From Alloalcanivorax xenomutans (GTDB lineage Bacteria > Pseudomonadota > Gammaproteobacteria > Pseudomonadales > Alcanivoracaceae): a stretch of DNA of 64,000 bases. Of the stretch, positions 23,736 to 33,690 are shown piece after piece. The first letter of the stretch is position 1. Every line of letters starts with the position of its first letter. The notes beneath the pieces are model-generated. The model did not search any database, was not told where the DNA came from, and saw nothing but the letters and a program-made list of their open reading frames with translations. The stretch covers positions 1 to 64,000 of the forward strand of contig NZ_OBMO01000005.1 of assembly GCF_900217905.1 (NCBI RefSeq), written 5' to 3'. Made by a program: the position numbers and the translations under genes.

Positions 23736-24201
23736 AACCTATATTATTCGTTTTCAGCGACTTTTATCACGATACAGGGTGGTCAAACTTAAGGTTATGG
23801 GCGCAACTATAGGAAGTGACGTTCAGATATTTAGGCGCCCAATAGTTTACCATGCAGATAATCTTAGTATAGGTGATAAGGTTTCCTTAAATGACAACTT
23901 TTGGTGTAACGCAAGAGGTGGGGTATGTATTGGCGATGATACCATAATCGGGCCTAATGTCATCATTCACTCGGCTAATCATCGTTATTCAGAACCAGGC
24001 AGATTAATTCGAGAGCAAGGCCATACCTTAAGAGAAGTGGATGTTGGGCGAAATGTATGGATCGGCGCCAATGTAACCATACTTCCAGGTGTGCATATAT
24101 CTGATAAAGTTGTTATTGCAGCAGGGGCGGTGGTTAATAAAAAAATACGAGAGCCTGGAATATATGCTGGAGTTCCCGCAAAGAAGATAAAAGATTTATG
24201 A
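23722..24201 (+). CDS. hexapeptide-repeat acyltransferase (maltose/virginiamycin acetyltransferase type)
   Basis: A 159-residue left-handed beta-helix acyltransferase. Hexapeptide rungs such as 'IGDKVSL', 'VCIGDDTIIGPNVIIHSANHRY' and 'VDVGRNVWIGANVTILPGVHISDKVVIAAGAVVNKKI' run from about residue 45 to 150. The catalytic His is in 'HSANHRY'. The end 'GVPAKKIKDL' is typical. ATG 23722 has GGAAAG 4 bases upstream and overlaps the flippase end. It probably O-acetylates a sugar of the repeat unit. Confidence 0.88.
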   Translation: MTPFETYIIRFQRLLSRYRVVKLKVMGATIGSDVQIFRRPIVYHADNLSIGDKVSLNDNFWCNARGGVCIGDDTIIGPNVIIHSANHRYSEPGRLIREQGHTLREVDVGRNVWIGANVTILPGVHISDKVVIAAGAVVNKKIREPGIYAGVPAKKIKDL

Positions 24202-25583
24202 AAACCAAACTGGCTGTCTTTTTTAATTTCTTCGTATGCAACTTGCTTTTAAGATTTGTAAGAACGAGGACTGGGGTGGCCATAATAAAGCGAGCCGCAT
24301 GGTTGGATCTAAGAGTTGCCTGGAATTATGAGCGTTTGAGGTTTGTCTATAGTAAAGACTTGTCGGAGAGTCAAAAAATAAAGCGGGTTCGTTTATACTA
24401 CTTATTGACTCCCAAGAAAAGAGGCATCTCTTGGGCATGTGGCATGGAGTCTGCTTTCAGACTCTCGGCATTGTTAGACCTATCAAAAGATGGAAAATGT
24501 GATGTAAATGAGTGGTTAAAATATGAGTACGAATTTTTAAAAAATAATATTGAGTGGGGTTCTGGAAATAATCATCTTTTATTATGTTTGGTCGTGGCAC
24601 ATGTATATGGAAAAATTAAAGCGAAAGATGATGCCTTCCACAATGACTTATGTAGAGAAATAGAAAGACAATTTAACCCCGACGGTTCTAATTTTGAAGG
24701 GGCGACAGGGTATCATATATTAGCCCTTTCTTCATTGTTCTGGCTTAAAAACTGGCTTCCAGACGATGCGCATATTTTTGATCGAATTAACTACATTGGC
24801 GCGATGCAGTTCGCCAAGTTGATATTGGAGCCACAGAACTGGGCATGGATAGGAGATAATGATTCATCTATTTTAGGAGATGAATCTTCTTTTTTTTCTG
24901 CCATAAAAGAAACCAGTTTGCGTAATGGTGAATACTTTTTTCCTGACTTTTCGGCAGTAGTTAGAAAGGCTGAGGGTTATATTTTTTCCCTATGGGGAGC
25001 GGATTATAAGAGACTTGGGCATGCTGGGCATAAACATGATGACTGGGGAACCGTAACTTTTGCAGTAAATGAGGAGCCGCTCTTGGTCGATGCAGGAGTT
25101 TACTCATACTCCTGGGATAGGGAGTCTCTTAGGTCCAGGGCGGCACACAATGTCGTTAATGTTCCCGATGTAAAAATTATTCGCTATCATGCTAACTTTA
25201 GAGGTGATTCGAATTTTGAGGTTGTGACTCGTTTAAGTCGACATGGAGGGGAGTGCAATATATACAATAAAAAAAATATCATAATTTCCCGGAAAGTTGC
25301 TTGGTCTGAAGATAAAATTAAAGTTTTTGATAGTGTGAAAGGACGGGCTCGATCATGCTGGATTATTAATTCCGAGGCATGGGATGTTAAAGTGAGTGAC
25401 GGCCGGTCAATTCTGGTTTTTATATCGAAAACATCGGGTAGAGAAATTGTTATGGAATTACAGGATGTAACGTGTGTGGATGTGTCAGAATTTTTCTGGT
25501 GTCCTAAATATTTTAGTAAATCAAAAGGGAAGCGTGTCACAGTTAGTTTTGAAAAGAGCTTTTCATGGTCGATTAGCCTATGA
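24198..25583 (+). CDS. heparinase II/III-like protein (AT-rich copy)
   Basis: A 461-residue protein whose C-terminal half matches the heparinase II/III-like domain: 'GHAGHKHDDWGTVTFAVNEEPLLVDAGVYSYSWDRESLRSRAAHNVVNV' (about 276-325) has the expected His residues. The N-terminal half is helical, like an alginate-lyase (alpha/alpha) toroid ('NNIEWGSGNNHLLLCLVVAHVYG', 'GATGYHILALSSLFWLKNWL'). No signal peptide is clear; a hydrophobic stretch at residues 5-20 might anchor it. Such genes recur in EPS loci that make uronic-acid polymers; whether they cleave or modify the polymer is not settled. Overlaps the acyltransferase by four bases. Confidence 0.85.
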   Translation: MKTKLAVFFNFFVCNLLLRFVRTRTGVAIIKRAAWLDLRVAWNYERLRFVYSKDLSESQKIKRVRLYYLLTPKKRGISWACGMESAFRLSALLDLSKDGKCDVNEWLKYEYEFLKNNIEWGSGNNHLLLCLVVAHVYGKIKAKDDAFHNDLCREIERQFNPDGSNFEGATGYHILALSSLFWLKNWLPDDAHIFDRINYIGAMQFAKLILEPQNWAWIGDNDSSILGDESSFFSAIKETSLRNGEYFFPDFSAVVRKAEGYIFSLWGADYKRLGHAGHKHDDWGTVTFAVNEEPLLVDAGVYSYSWDRESLRSRAAHNVVNVPDVKIIRYHANFRGDSNFEVVTRLSRHGGECNIYNKKNIIISRKVAWSEDKIKVFDSVKGRARSCWIINSEAWDVKVSDGRSILVFISKTSGREIVMELQDVTCVDVSEFFWCPKYFSKSKGKRVTVSFEKSFSWSISL

Positions 25584-25610
25584 AAGGATATAATTTTTTA
25601 AGAGGTCTAG

Positions 25611-26735
25611 ATGGTGTCGAAGGTTAAGAAAGTTCTTCATGTGGGGTGTTCGTATCTGCCATATCTTGGTGGAGGGACTCATCGTCTTTTGGAGATTAGC
25701 CGCAGACTGTGTCAGAACTTTGAAGTGAATTTGAGCATCATTACACATACGAGAAGCGATAGTTATAATAAGAAGGATATACAGGAAAAGGATGAGGTTT
25801 TTTCCTCAATATACAGACAAATAAATATTAACTCGTTATCCGGTGCAAAACAGTTTTTGGAAACGGTGCGGTTAGAGTCCCCTGATGTGGTAATCCTGCA
25901 TAATTCTCGGGTTGCGGCTATTTATTTTATTTTGGTGCTGCCTTTTCTTAGAAGAAAGGTAATAAATGTAGTGGAAATTCATTCCATAAGGGAAAATGGA
26001 AGGCTGCAAAAAATTATTAACAGATGGCTTTATGGAAAAGCTGATTTTGTGGTTGTTTTAGCTGAAGCTTCAAGAAGATTTATCATAAAGGAATATAATG
26101 TTCCTGAAAGAAAGGTTGGCGTTGTAAAGAACGGATATGAAAGAAAAGAAATCTCAAGGTCAACTCGTTATTACAACCCTGGTTCTATAACATACGCGTA
26201 TGTCGGTTCTTTTCATGAATGGCAGGGGGTGGTTGACCTTTGCTTGGCGGTAACTAGCATTGAACGCGATTTTTGGAAAAAAAATAGTATCTATTTTATC
26301 GGAAATGGCCCTTGTTTTTCTAAGTGTAAAGAAATGGTTGAGGCATACAGCGAGTCGACTTTAAATATATATTTTACCGGCTGGCTTAGTGCTGCAGAAA
26401 CAGAGCATTTGATGGCTAAGACGGATTTCCTTATGGCTCCTAGGCCTTCCACCATAGCGACAGAAACTGTGGTGCCGCTGAAAGTATCCGACTCTATAGC
26501 GTTTGGAATTCCGCTTATTTGCAGTACTGTTGGAGGCCTGTTGGAATTGCTGGAAAATAGAGATTGTGCCATTTTTTATGATAAGGACAACATTGGTGAA
26601 CTTGTACGAGTAATGAAAGAGCCTCCTTCCGAAGAAGATTACAAAAAAATGGTGTCAAATTTAATTAACGAAAGAGATAATATTGGAACCTGGGAGGAAT
26701 CTGCACGCTGCTATTGGGGGGTGTTATATGATTGA
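25611..26735 (+). CDS. glycosyltransferase family 4
   Basis: A 374-residue GT-B glycosyltransferase. The N-terminal acceptor domain begins 'VLHVGCSYLPYLGGGTHRLLEISRRL', and the donor domain has 'YAYVGSFHEWQGVVDLCLAV' and 'MAPRPSTIATETVVPLKVSDSIAFGIPLICSTVGGLLELLE', the GT4 E-x7-E type region. It would add one sugar of the repeat unit from a nucleotide-sugar. AT-rich. It overlaps wzy by 8 bases. Confidence 0.9.
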   Translation: MVSKVKKVLHVGCSYLPYLGGGTHRLLEISRRLCQNFEVNLSIITHTRSDSYNKKDIQEKDEVFSSIYRQININSLSGAKQFLETVRLESPDVVILHNSRVAAIYFILVLPFLRRKVINVVEIHSIRENGRLQKIINRWLYGKADFVVVLAEASRRFIIKEYNVPERKVGVVKNGYERKEISRSTRYYNPGSITYAYVGSFHEWQGVVDLCLAVTSIERDFWKKNSIYFIGNGPCFSKCKEMVEAYSESTLNIYFTGWLSAAETEHLMAKTDFLMAPRPSTIATETVVPLKVSDSIAFGIPLICSTVGGLLELLENRDCAIFYDKDNIGELVRVMKEPPSEEDYKKMVSNLINERDNIGTWEESARCYWGVLYD

Positions 26736-27957
26736 TGGAGATAGGCGAGTCATATGGACTAATTTAGTTGCACTTTTAGCGGTTTTATTCTTGTTTTCAC
26801 CTGTCTTTAACTTTTATTTTTTTTTCTATTCGGGCTTCTATATAAATTTCACATCTATATTTTTGGTATCGTTCGTCTTGGTTTCTTGTTTTGACCAGAT
26901 AAAGATAAAAAAGAATGACTTGTTGACGTACAGTATAGGGCTGTTGCTTATTTGTTATGCTGGATTTTCCATCATATATAGTCCTTCTGAAAATTACTCA
27001 AAGGTAAAGTTTTTCTTTCTTTTCTGCCATTATGTGTTCTTTGTCTTTCTATCTTTTAAGAAAGGAAAGGGATTGGAAGAATGCATTGCCAAATATCTTT
27101 ATTGGTCGGCTATTATTTCTGCTCTTCTTTTTGTGGTTAACTCTAGTGTTATTTTAGGGTCGGCAGATAAAGGTAGAGAATTGAATGAAGGATTGAATGC
27201 TTCTATATATCTTATGACAGGCTTTCTGGTTGGCTTTTCATCTTTGCATTTTCTGATTTTTTCGAATCACTCTAATTCTTTTAAAATCATGGTTTTAGTT
27301 CTTTCATCTGTGGTGATACTTTATACTGGATCTCGGGGGCCAATGATTTTTCTTTTAATATGTTCTTTTTTCTACTTTTCCTTTTTGGGGGTTGGAAGTT
27401 TCTCAAGATTTATAGACAAGAAGAGGCTCGTTTGGAGTGGGGCTTTTTGTTTAGTGTTTTTGCTTGCGTTTTTCTCAGTTCTTGGCTTTACAGACGTTTT
27501 TAAAGCGGATGAATTTTCAAGAGCTTTTGCTCGACTTTATAAACTTTCCGATCTTTCGAGTACAGGAAGAATTAAGCATTTTGACTTTGTGCTTAATGCT
27601 GATTATTCAATTTTTCAACTTTTTCTTGGGAGAGGGCTTGGTAGCTATGGCTATTATATCTACGGTCTTGACTCTAGGGAGTACCCGCATAATATTTTTT
27701 TAGAGTTGTGGTTTGAATTAGGCGTGGTTGGCATTTTGTTTTTTTTGATATTTATAGTGTCTATTTTTGTGAGGGTTGGAAGATCTGCCATGGGTATTTT
27801 TTTCTTCTCTTTGTATCCTTTTTTTGAGTTAATGAAGTCGTCGTCATTTTCAGATTTTAGGCCTTTTTGGTTTGCTTGTGCGATTTCAGTAGTTGTTCTG
27901 GGCTGTCGCAAAAAGGAAGCAGCTAATTCAATGAGAGTGCCGCTAGGAAAAATATAG
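26728..27957 (+). CDS. wzy: O-antigen/EPS polymerase Wzy
   Basis: A 409-residue protein with about 10-12 membrane segments, rich in Phe, Leu and Ile. The periplasmic-loop signature 'RGLGSYGYYIYGLDSREYPHNIFLELWFELGVVGILFF' (about residues 300-340) is the Wzy/O-antigen ligase pattern 'G.G...(H)N..L....E.G..G'. ATG at 26728 follows a run of G and overlaps the upstream glycosyltransferase. Very AT-rich. With wzx and wzc present it most likely polymerises repeat units. Confidence 0.85.
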   Translation: MIDGDRRVIWTNLVALLAVLFLFSPVFNFYFFFYSGFYINFTSIFLVSFVLVSCFDQIKIKKNDLLTYSIGLLLICYAGFSIIYSPSENYSKVKFFFLFCHYVFFVFLSFKKGKGLEECIAKYLYWSAIISALLFVVNSSVILGSADKGRELNEGLNASIYLMTGFLVGFSSLHFLIFSNHSNSFKIMVLVLSSVVILYTGSRGPMIFLLICSFFYFSFLGVGSFSRFIDKKRLVWSGAFCLVFLLAFFSVLGFTDVFKADEFSRAFARLYKLSDLSSTGRIKHFDFVLNADYSIFQLFLGRGLGSYGYYIYGLDSREYPHNIFLELWFELGVVGILFFLIFIVSIFVRVGRSAMGIFFFSLYPFFELMKSSSFSDFRPFWFACAISVVVLGCRKKEAANSMRVPLGKI

Positions 27958-27971
27958 CTCGAGTATCTACT

Positions 27972-29141
27972 ATGTCAAATCGAGGAAAAGTAAAGGTCTT
28001 AATTTGTTATAGGGTTTTGCAGGCTTGGAGGGTTCCAGTTTTTGAACGCTTAAGCAAAATGCCTGATGTTGAGCTGCTTGTTCTTCACGGACAGGATTAC
28101 CAAGGTACCAAGCTGATTAATTATAAAGGGGCGCATTCCTTTAGAGCCATAGAGCTAAATACGATTAAGTTTTCAGTTCCTTTTAAGCATGGGGCGGGCA
28201 TTCCTATTCATACGAATATTCTTTCGGAGATTTATAAATTTTCTCCGGATGTGATAATTACTGAGGGCGCATCTAATTTTTTCTCAAATTTTGCTTCTTT
28301 CTTATATGCTAAGATTAAAAGAAAGAAAATAGTCCAGTGGGGATTGGGTGAGATCGAAGGGAGGAGGAAGGGGTTGCTTAAGAGGGTTTTTTATTATCTT
28401 TTTGGTATGCTTGAAAAAAGATCGGATGCGGCCATTTCTTATAGTACTTTTGGGGCTAAATATTATAAGCGGTGTGGGCTTCCGAATGAATCGATTTTTG
28501 TTGCAGTTAATGTGGTGGATACAGATGCAAGAAAAGCGCAGATGGAGTCTCACTGTTTAAAATACGGGCTTTCATTGCCTTCTGTAGATCCGGATTTTTT
28601 GAATGTCATATACGTTGGCGCATTGGCACCAGGTAAGAATGTTGAAGTTCTGATAAAAGCATATTCTCGTCTTGTTAAAGAAGATCAGCAAGGTTCGGGT
28701 TCTCTTTTAATTATAGGGGATGGTCCCGATAGGAGGTATCTGGAATCCTTGTCCGAAAAGTTAGAGGTCGATGATCGTGTGACCTTTCTAGGGCATATTT
28801 CAGGTTCATTGGCAGAGCATTTCTATAGATCGTCTGTCATGGTAATGCCAGGGCTGGGGGGGCTGGCTGTTTCTGATTCATTGTCGCATGGTGTTCCCGT
28901 TATTTGTGGCGTGGGGGATGGGTGTGAAAAAGATTTGATCGATGGCAGTAACGGAATAATTATTAATCCTTTTACTGAAGACTCTCTTTTTGAAAAACTA
29001 CTTTTTTTGTCAAGAAACCCTCATGAGAGAAGGCGCTTGCGTAGTGGTGCGGCTGGATTTCTTAAGGGTAAGCATAATATTGAGTCTTACGTTAATGAAT
29101 TGCATGAGGCTATTTTCTATGCAGTTAATAAGCCGTCTTAG
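27972..29141 (+). CDS. glycosyltransferase family 4
   Basis: A 389-residue GT4 enzyme. The donor half is clear: 'VIYVGALAPGKNVEVLIKAYSRLVKEDQQG', 'LIIGDGPDRRYLESLSEKLEVDDRVTFLGHISGSLAEHFYRSSVMVMPGLGGLAVSDSLSHGVPVICG'. The N-terminal half begins 'VLICYRVLQAWRVPVFERLSKMPDVELLVLHG', typical of enzymes acting on EPS repeat units. It follows wzy by 14 bases and overlaps the acyltransferase by 23 bases. AT-rich codon use. Confidence 0.9.
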   Translation: MSNRGKVKVLICYRVLQAWRVPVFERLSKMPDVELLVLHGQDYQGTKLINYKGAHSFRAIELNTIKFSVPFKHGAGIPIHTNILSEIYKFSPDVIITEGASNFFSNFASFLYAKIKRKKIVQWGLGEIEGRRKGLLKRVFYYLFGMLEKRSDAAISYSTFGAKYYKRCGLPNESIFVAVNVVDTDARKAQMESHCLKYGLSLPSVDPDFLNVIYVGALAPGKNVEVLIKAYSRLVKEDQQGSGSLLIIGDGPDRRYLESLSEKLEVDDRVTFLGHISGSLAEHFYRSSVMVMPGLGGLAVSDSLSHGVPVICGVGDGCEKDLIDGSNGIIINPFTEDSLFEKLLFLSRNPHERRRLRSGAAGFLKGKHNIESYVNELHEAIFYAVNKPS

Positions 29142-29601
29142 GTTTTTTGTTGTTTATGTTTTTTTTAAGGTGAACTTCTTTGTTTTTGGAAAAGATATCT
29201 CTTTTTTAGGGCTTCCTAAACTCTCATACGATACAAGATTTGTGCGTGGGCGGAGGGTGACAATCGGTTATAGGTTTTTTTGTGGGCGAAATTGCCATAT
29301 CGCAGCCCCAGCACAGATTGGTGATGATGTTATGTTTGCCGGAGACGTTGCTCTTGTTGGGGGGGATCACAAATTTGACGAGGTATCCGTACCGATGAAT
29401 GCTGCAGGGCGTGATGTTATGAAGGATATAATTATTGAGGATGACGTCTGGGTTGGATTTAGAGCAGTCATTCTTCACGGCGTCCATATTGGAAAAGGCG
29501 CAGTTATTGCCGCAGGTTCAATAGTGACAAAGAATGTGGACTCCTATTCGATAGTTGCAGGTAATCCTGCAAAACATATCCGATATAGAAAGATGCCTTG
29601 A
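29119..29601 (+). CDS. hexapeptide-repeat acyltransferase (WcaF/WbbJ type)
   Basis: A 160-residue acyltransferase with a hydrophobic N-terminus (residues 5-25) followed by beta-helix rungs 'RVTIGYRFFCGRNCHIAAPAQIGDDVMFAGDVALVGGDHKF' and 'IIIEDDVWVGFRAVILHGVHIGKGAVIAAGSIVTKNVDSYSIVAGNPAKHIRYR'. His in 'GGDHKF' occupies the catalytic position. ATG 29119 has GAGG 9 bases upstream and begins inside the preceding gene. It is the last gene of the AT-rich core. Probable role: acetylation of a repeat-unit sugar. Confidence 0.87.
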   Translation: MQLISRLRFFVVYVFFKVNFFVFGKDISFLGLPKLSYDTRFVRGRRVTIGYRFFCGRNCHIAAPAQIGDDVMFAGDVALVGGDHKFDEVSVPMNAAGRDVMKDIIIEDDVWVGFRAVILHGVHIGKGAVIAAGSIVTKNVDSYSIVAGNPAKHIRYRKMP

Positions 29602-29706
29602 TCTTATTGTTGGATTCGTTAGCAGTGAAATTTAGAGGGCTGTGTCGTTTTTTTTGTTTTTTTTGCAAAAATAGCTGTGATTAATTTTCGGGTCGAAGGA
29701 CATTAG

Positions 29707-31839
29707 ATGAAACAAATTCTTCAGGATATGGCCAAGGGCGGTACGGTAATTACGGATTCTCCTTCACCCTCAGTTGGCACGGGATCGGTACTCGTCTCGA
29801 CAACGGCATCACTGATTTCCGCGGGCACCGAGCGGATGCTGGTTGATTTCGGCCGTGCCTCTTATCTGGATAAAGCCCGGCAACAGCCAGAGAAGGTCAA
29901 AATGGTTATTGAGAAGGTTCAGACCGATGGCCTTATGACAACGGTGGATGCCGTAAAATCCAAGCTGGCGCAGCCGCTTCCTCTGGGTTATTGCAATGTG
30001 GGGAGCATTTCCGAGGTTGGCAAGAAGGTTAACGACTTCAAAGTAGGGGACCGTGTGGTTTCCAATGGCCCCCATGCCGATATGGTCCGCGTAAGCAAAA
30101 ACCTTTGCGTCAAAATTCCTGATGAAGTGAGTGATGAAGAAGCTTCTTTCACGGTTGTCGCCAGTATCGGTTTGCAGGGGATCAGGTTGGCGCAACCTAC
30201 TTTGGGCGAAGCTTTCGTAGTAACTGGCGTTGGTTTGATTGGACTTCTCACTGTTCAGCTATTACGTGCACACGGCTGCCGCGTGCTTGCGATCGATTTT
30301 GATGATTCGAAACTTGCGTTGGCTGCTCAATTCGGTGCCGAGATTTGCAACCCAGGTAAAGGCCAAGACCCTGTTGCGGCGGGCATGGCGTTCAGTCGTG
30401 GTAATGGTGTGGATGGCGTTATTATTACTGCCTCGACGAAACAAAGTGATCCGGTTATTCAGGCGGCACGGATGAGCCGTAAGCGGGGTCGTATCGTCCT
30501 TGTCGGTGTCACTGGCCTGGAATTGAACCGCGCGGACTTCTATGAAAAGGAGCTTTCTTTCCAGGTATCCTGTTCCTATGGCCCCGGTCGTTACGATCCT
30601 TCCTATGAAGAGCAGGGTAATGATTACCCGCTGGGTTTTGTACGCTGGACGGAGCAGCGTAACTTCGAAGCCGTTTTGGATATGATGGCCAGTGGGCGGC
30701 TGGATGTTAAGCCGTTGATTACCCACCGGTTTGAATTCGAGGATGCACCCAAGGCCTATGATCTTCTGACTTCTGATAAGTCGGCGCTCGGCATCATTCT
30801 GAACTATTCCAGTGATGTCGAGAGCCGGAACATCCGCTCTGTAGCCCTTTCAGACGGTGGGGTTGTCGATCCGGCGAAGCCCGTTGTTGGTTTTATCGGG
30901 GCGGGCAATTACGCTTCTCGGATGTTGATCCCCGCCTTTAAAGAAGCTGGGGCCCAGTTGCACACCATCTCCACTTCTGGCGGCGTTAATGGTGTCATTC
31001 ATGGTGAGAAAGCCGGGTTCGCTCATGCAACCACGGATACCCAGGGTATGCTGGACAACCCGGATATCAATACGGTAGCCATCGTAACCCGTCATAATTC
31101 CCACGCGAGTTTTGTCGCCTCGGCTCTGGATGCCGGTAAACATGTTTTTGTTGAGAAGCCCCTTGCGGTAAATCGAGAGGACCTTGAACTCGTTCAAGAG
31201 GCCTATGAACGTAAAGGTGAACAGGTACCGATGTTAATGGTCGGGTTTAACCGCCGCTTTTCTCCTCAGATCCGGAAGATGAAATCTCTCTTGGAGCCGA
31301 TCTCAGAGCCTAAATCCTTCATTATGACGATGAATGCAGGGGCTATTCCTGCTGATCACTGGACCCAAGATATTGAGGTGGGCGGTGGTCGGATCATTGG
31401 TGAGGCTTGTCATTTTATCGACCTGATGCGGTTTCTAGCGGGTTCGGAAATTGTTTCAGTACAGGCCCGCAGGATGGGCGAGGCACCAGGCATAGCTATT
31501 ACTGAGGATAAGGCAGCGATCACCTTGGGCTTTTCTGATGGCTCTTTCGGTACTATCCACTATTTGGCCAACGGTGCGGCGAACTTCCCTAAAGAGCGGG
31601 TTGAGGTGTTTGCCGCTGGCAAGGTTTTGCAGTTGGACAACTTCCGCAAGCTGCGGGGCTTCGGTTGGGCGGGCTTTAAGAAGATGAATCTCTGGCACCA
31701 GGATAAGGGCCAGAGTGCTTGTGCGTCGGCCTTTTTGTCGGCGATTGAGACGGGTGGACCGGCCCCCATTGCCGTTAACGAGTTGTTTGAGGTCGCCGCA
31801 ATTACCCTGGATGTGGTGGATCAACTAAGAAGCCAATGA
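29707..31839 (+). CDS. bi-domain oxidoreductase (alcohol-dehydrogenase-like + Gfo/Idh/MocA)
   Basis: A 710-residue fusion. Residues about 1-375 are a medium-chain dehydrogenase ('GYCNVGSISEVGKKVNDFKVGDRVVSNGPHADMVRV', Rossmann 'VTGVGLIGLLTVQLLRAHGCRVLAIDFDD'). Residues about 385-710 are a Gfo/Idh/MocA oxidoreductase ('VGFIGAGNYASRMLIPAFKEAGAQL', 'GKHVFVEKPLAVNRED'). Such fusions occur in EPS loci beside heparinase II/III-like genes, exactly as here (overlap of four bases with the next gene). The reaction is unknown; coupled oxidation and reduction at a sugar carbon, as in epimerisation through a keto intermediate, is plausible. GC content rises again from this gene on. Confidence 0.9.
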   Translation: MKQILQDMAKGGTVITDSPSPSVGTGSVLVSTTASLISAGTERMLVDFGRASYLDKARQQPEKVKMVIEKVQTDGLMTTVDAVKSKLAQPLPLGYCNVGSISEVGKKVNDFKVGDRVVSNGPHADMVRVSKNLCVKIPDEVSDEEASFTVVASIGLQGIRLAQPTLGEAFVVTGVGLIGLLTVQLLRAHGCRVLAIDFDDSKLALAAQFGAEICNPGKGQDPVAAGMAFSRGNGVDGVIITASTKQSDPVIQAARMSRKRGRIVLVGVTGLELNRADFYEKELSFQVSCSYGPGRYDPSYEEQGNDYPLGFVRWTEQRNFEAVLDMMASGRLDVKPLITHRFEFEDAPKAYDLLTSDKSALGIILNYSSDVESRNIRSVALSDGGVVDPAKPVVGFIGAGNYASRMLIPAFKEAGAQLHTISTSGGVNGVIHGEKAGFAHATTDTQGMLDNPDINTVAIVTRHNSHASFVASALDAGKHVFVEKPLAVNREDLELVQEAYERKGEQVPMLMVGFNRRFSPQIRKMKSLLEPISEPKSFIMTMNAGAIPADHWTQDIEVGGGRIIGEACHFIDLMRFLAGSEIVSVQARRMGEAPGIAITEDKAAITLGFSDGSFGTIHYLANGAANFPKERVEVFAAGKVLQLDNFRKLRGFGWAGFKKMNLWHQDKGQSACASAFLSAIETGGPAPIAVNELFEVAAITLDVVDQLRSQ

Positions 31840-33689
31840 ACCCTCTCGCTCTTAAGATCATCACTGCCTGGAATCTGGGCACGATCAATATCGGCCGTGC
31901 TTTGTTTTATCGTCTTGGATTGCGCTTTGGTTGGAATCCGGTCAGGAAGATAGCGGCGGATCAGCCCGCGACACCGTTCTTCTTGCCAGTTGTGTCCCGG
32001 CGGATGGCCAGTGATCTGCCCGTACCAGATTTTGACATTGCGGGACTTTCTGCCTTTGGTCTGTCCGCCGACTATGATTTGTCGAATGGCGTGCCTGATT
32101 GGCACAGGAGCATCATTACTGGTGGTGTTGCTCCCCGCCTTCCGTGGTGGCAAATACCTGACTTTGTCGATGGCCTTGGTGATATCAAAGGGGTCTGGGA
32201 AGCTTCCCGTTTCGATTGGGTGCTGATGTTTGCCCGCCAGGTGGCGGCGGGGGGCGATGATGCCCTGGATAACCTGAACGTCTGGTTACGGAACTGGTGT
32301 GAGCAGAACCCCCCTTATATCGGTGCAAACTGGAAGTGTGGGCAGGAAGCTTCCATTCGCGTTATGCATCTGGCGATGGCTGCGCATCTATTGGGGCAGG
32401 TGCTCAAGCCTGCTTCCGGTTTGGTGGATTTACTTCGCGCTCACCTGAAGCGGATTGCGCCAACCATACAGTACGCAATTGCTCAGGATAACAACCACGG
32501 CACTTCGGAAGCTACGGCATTATTCATTGGGGGGAGTTGGCTGGCGGTTCTATTCGAAGAAGACATCGATGCTCGTCGCTGGAGGGCGATGGGTAGAAAG
32601 TGGCTGGAGAACCGAGCCAGGCGGCTGATCGAAAAGGATGGCTCATTTAGCCAGTATTCCTTGAACTATCACAGGGTCCTGCTGGATAGCTATTCGATGG
32701 CGGAGATTTGGCGGCGTACTTTGAACCTTCCGGCATTTTCGAATGAGTTGATTGACAAACTGAGGGCCGCTACTTCCTGGTTGGGGAACATGGTCTCTCC
32801 GGATGGTGGTGATACGCCGAATTTGGGCGCTAATGACGGTGCCCGTTTGCTTCCTTTGGCTGACACTGACTATCGAGATGTTCGGCCCTCCGTGCAGCTG
32901 GCTTCGGTATTGTTTGCAGGCGTGAGGGCTTACTCCACGCCGGGGGAATACGACACTCCACTGCACTGGTTGAAAGTGCCGTTACCTGATGATTCTGTGA
33001 GTTACGCTGAATCACATCAGTATGATCATGGCGGCTATGTGGTGATGCGTCGGAGCAAGGTAATGGCGCTGCTGCGCTACCCTCGTTTTCGTTTTCGCCC
33101 TGGCCAATCCGATCTGCTGCATGTGGATTTCTGGCGGGATGGGCTTAACCTGCTGCGTGATGGTGGCTCATACAGTTATAACTGTGATGAGCCATGGCAA
33201 AGCTATTTCCCCGGCTCTGCAGCGCATAATTCGGTTCAGTTTGACAGGCGAGATGCCATGCCAAGGCTCAGCCGTTTTCTGTTTGGTGCGTGGCCGAAGG
33301 CAGAGAAGGTGCTTCCTCTGAAGGAAAGTGCTGAAGATATTCGGGCGGGGGCGGGGTATCGCGATTGGAAGGGGGGCAGTCATTACCGGATGTTGACGCT
33401 GACCGACAGCGTGTTGACGGTTATCGATGAGATTCACGGTTTTGAAGAATCTGCGGTTTTGCGGTGGCGGCTTGCTCCTGGCGAATGGCATTGGGAGGGT
33501 GATGGAACCAATGGTGGTTATTTGGAAGGGCATGGGTGCAGATTACGCATTACTGCCAGTCAGCCATTAGTCCGTTGTGAGTTGGTTGAAGGCTGGGAAT
33601 CCCGGTATTACTCACAGAAAACGCCCCTGCCAGTTTTGGAGGTGGAAGTGGCCAAGGCCGGAAAGCTGATTACTGAGTTGAGTTTCTAA
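31836..33689 (+). CDS. heparinase II/III family protein (GC-richer copy)
   Basis: A 617-residue protein with an alginate-lyase-like helical toroid in the N-terminal 350 residues ('[17 protein letters not shown]', '[21 protein letters not shown]') and a heparinase II/III beta-sandwich in the C-terminal part ('[23 protein letters not shown]', '[21 protein letters not shown]'). No signal peptide is seen, so it may act in the cytoplasm with the bi-domain oxidoreductase, whose stop it overlaps. It is distinct from the shorter AT-rich homologue at 24198. The role could be lyase, epimerase or another uronic-acid chemistry. Confidence 0.9.
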   Translation: MNPLALKIITAWNLGTINIGRALFYRLGLRFGWNPVRKIAADQPATPFFLPVVSRRMASDLPVPDFDIAGLSAFGLSADYDLSNGVPDWHRSIITGGVAPRLPWWQIPDFVDGLGDIKGVWEASRFDWVLMFARQVAAGGDDALDNLNVWLRNWCEQNPPYIGANWKCGQEASIRVMHLAMAAHLLGQVLKPASGLVDLLRAHLKRIAPTIQYAIAQDNNHGTSEATALFIGGSWLAVLFEEDIDARRWRAMGRKWLENRARRLIEKDGSFSQYSLNYHRVLLDSYSMAEIWRRTLNLPAFSNELIDKLRAATSWLGNMVSPDGGDTPNLGANDGARLLPLADTDYRDVRPSVQLASVLFAGVRAYSTPGEYDTPLHWLKVPLPDDSVSYAESHQYDHGGYVVMRRSKVMALLRYPRFRFRPGQSDLLHVDFWRDGLNLLRDGGSYSYNCDEPWQSYFPGSAAHNSVQFDRRDAMPRLSRFLFGAWPKAEKVLPLKESAEDIRAGAGYRDWKGGSHYRMLTLTDSVLTVIDEIHGFEESAVLRWRLAPGEWHWEGDGTNGGYLEGHGCRLRITASQPLVRCELVEGWESRYYSQKTPLPVLEVEVAKAGKLITELSF

Positions 33690-33690
33690 T

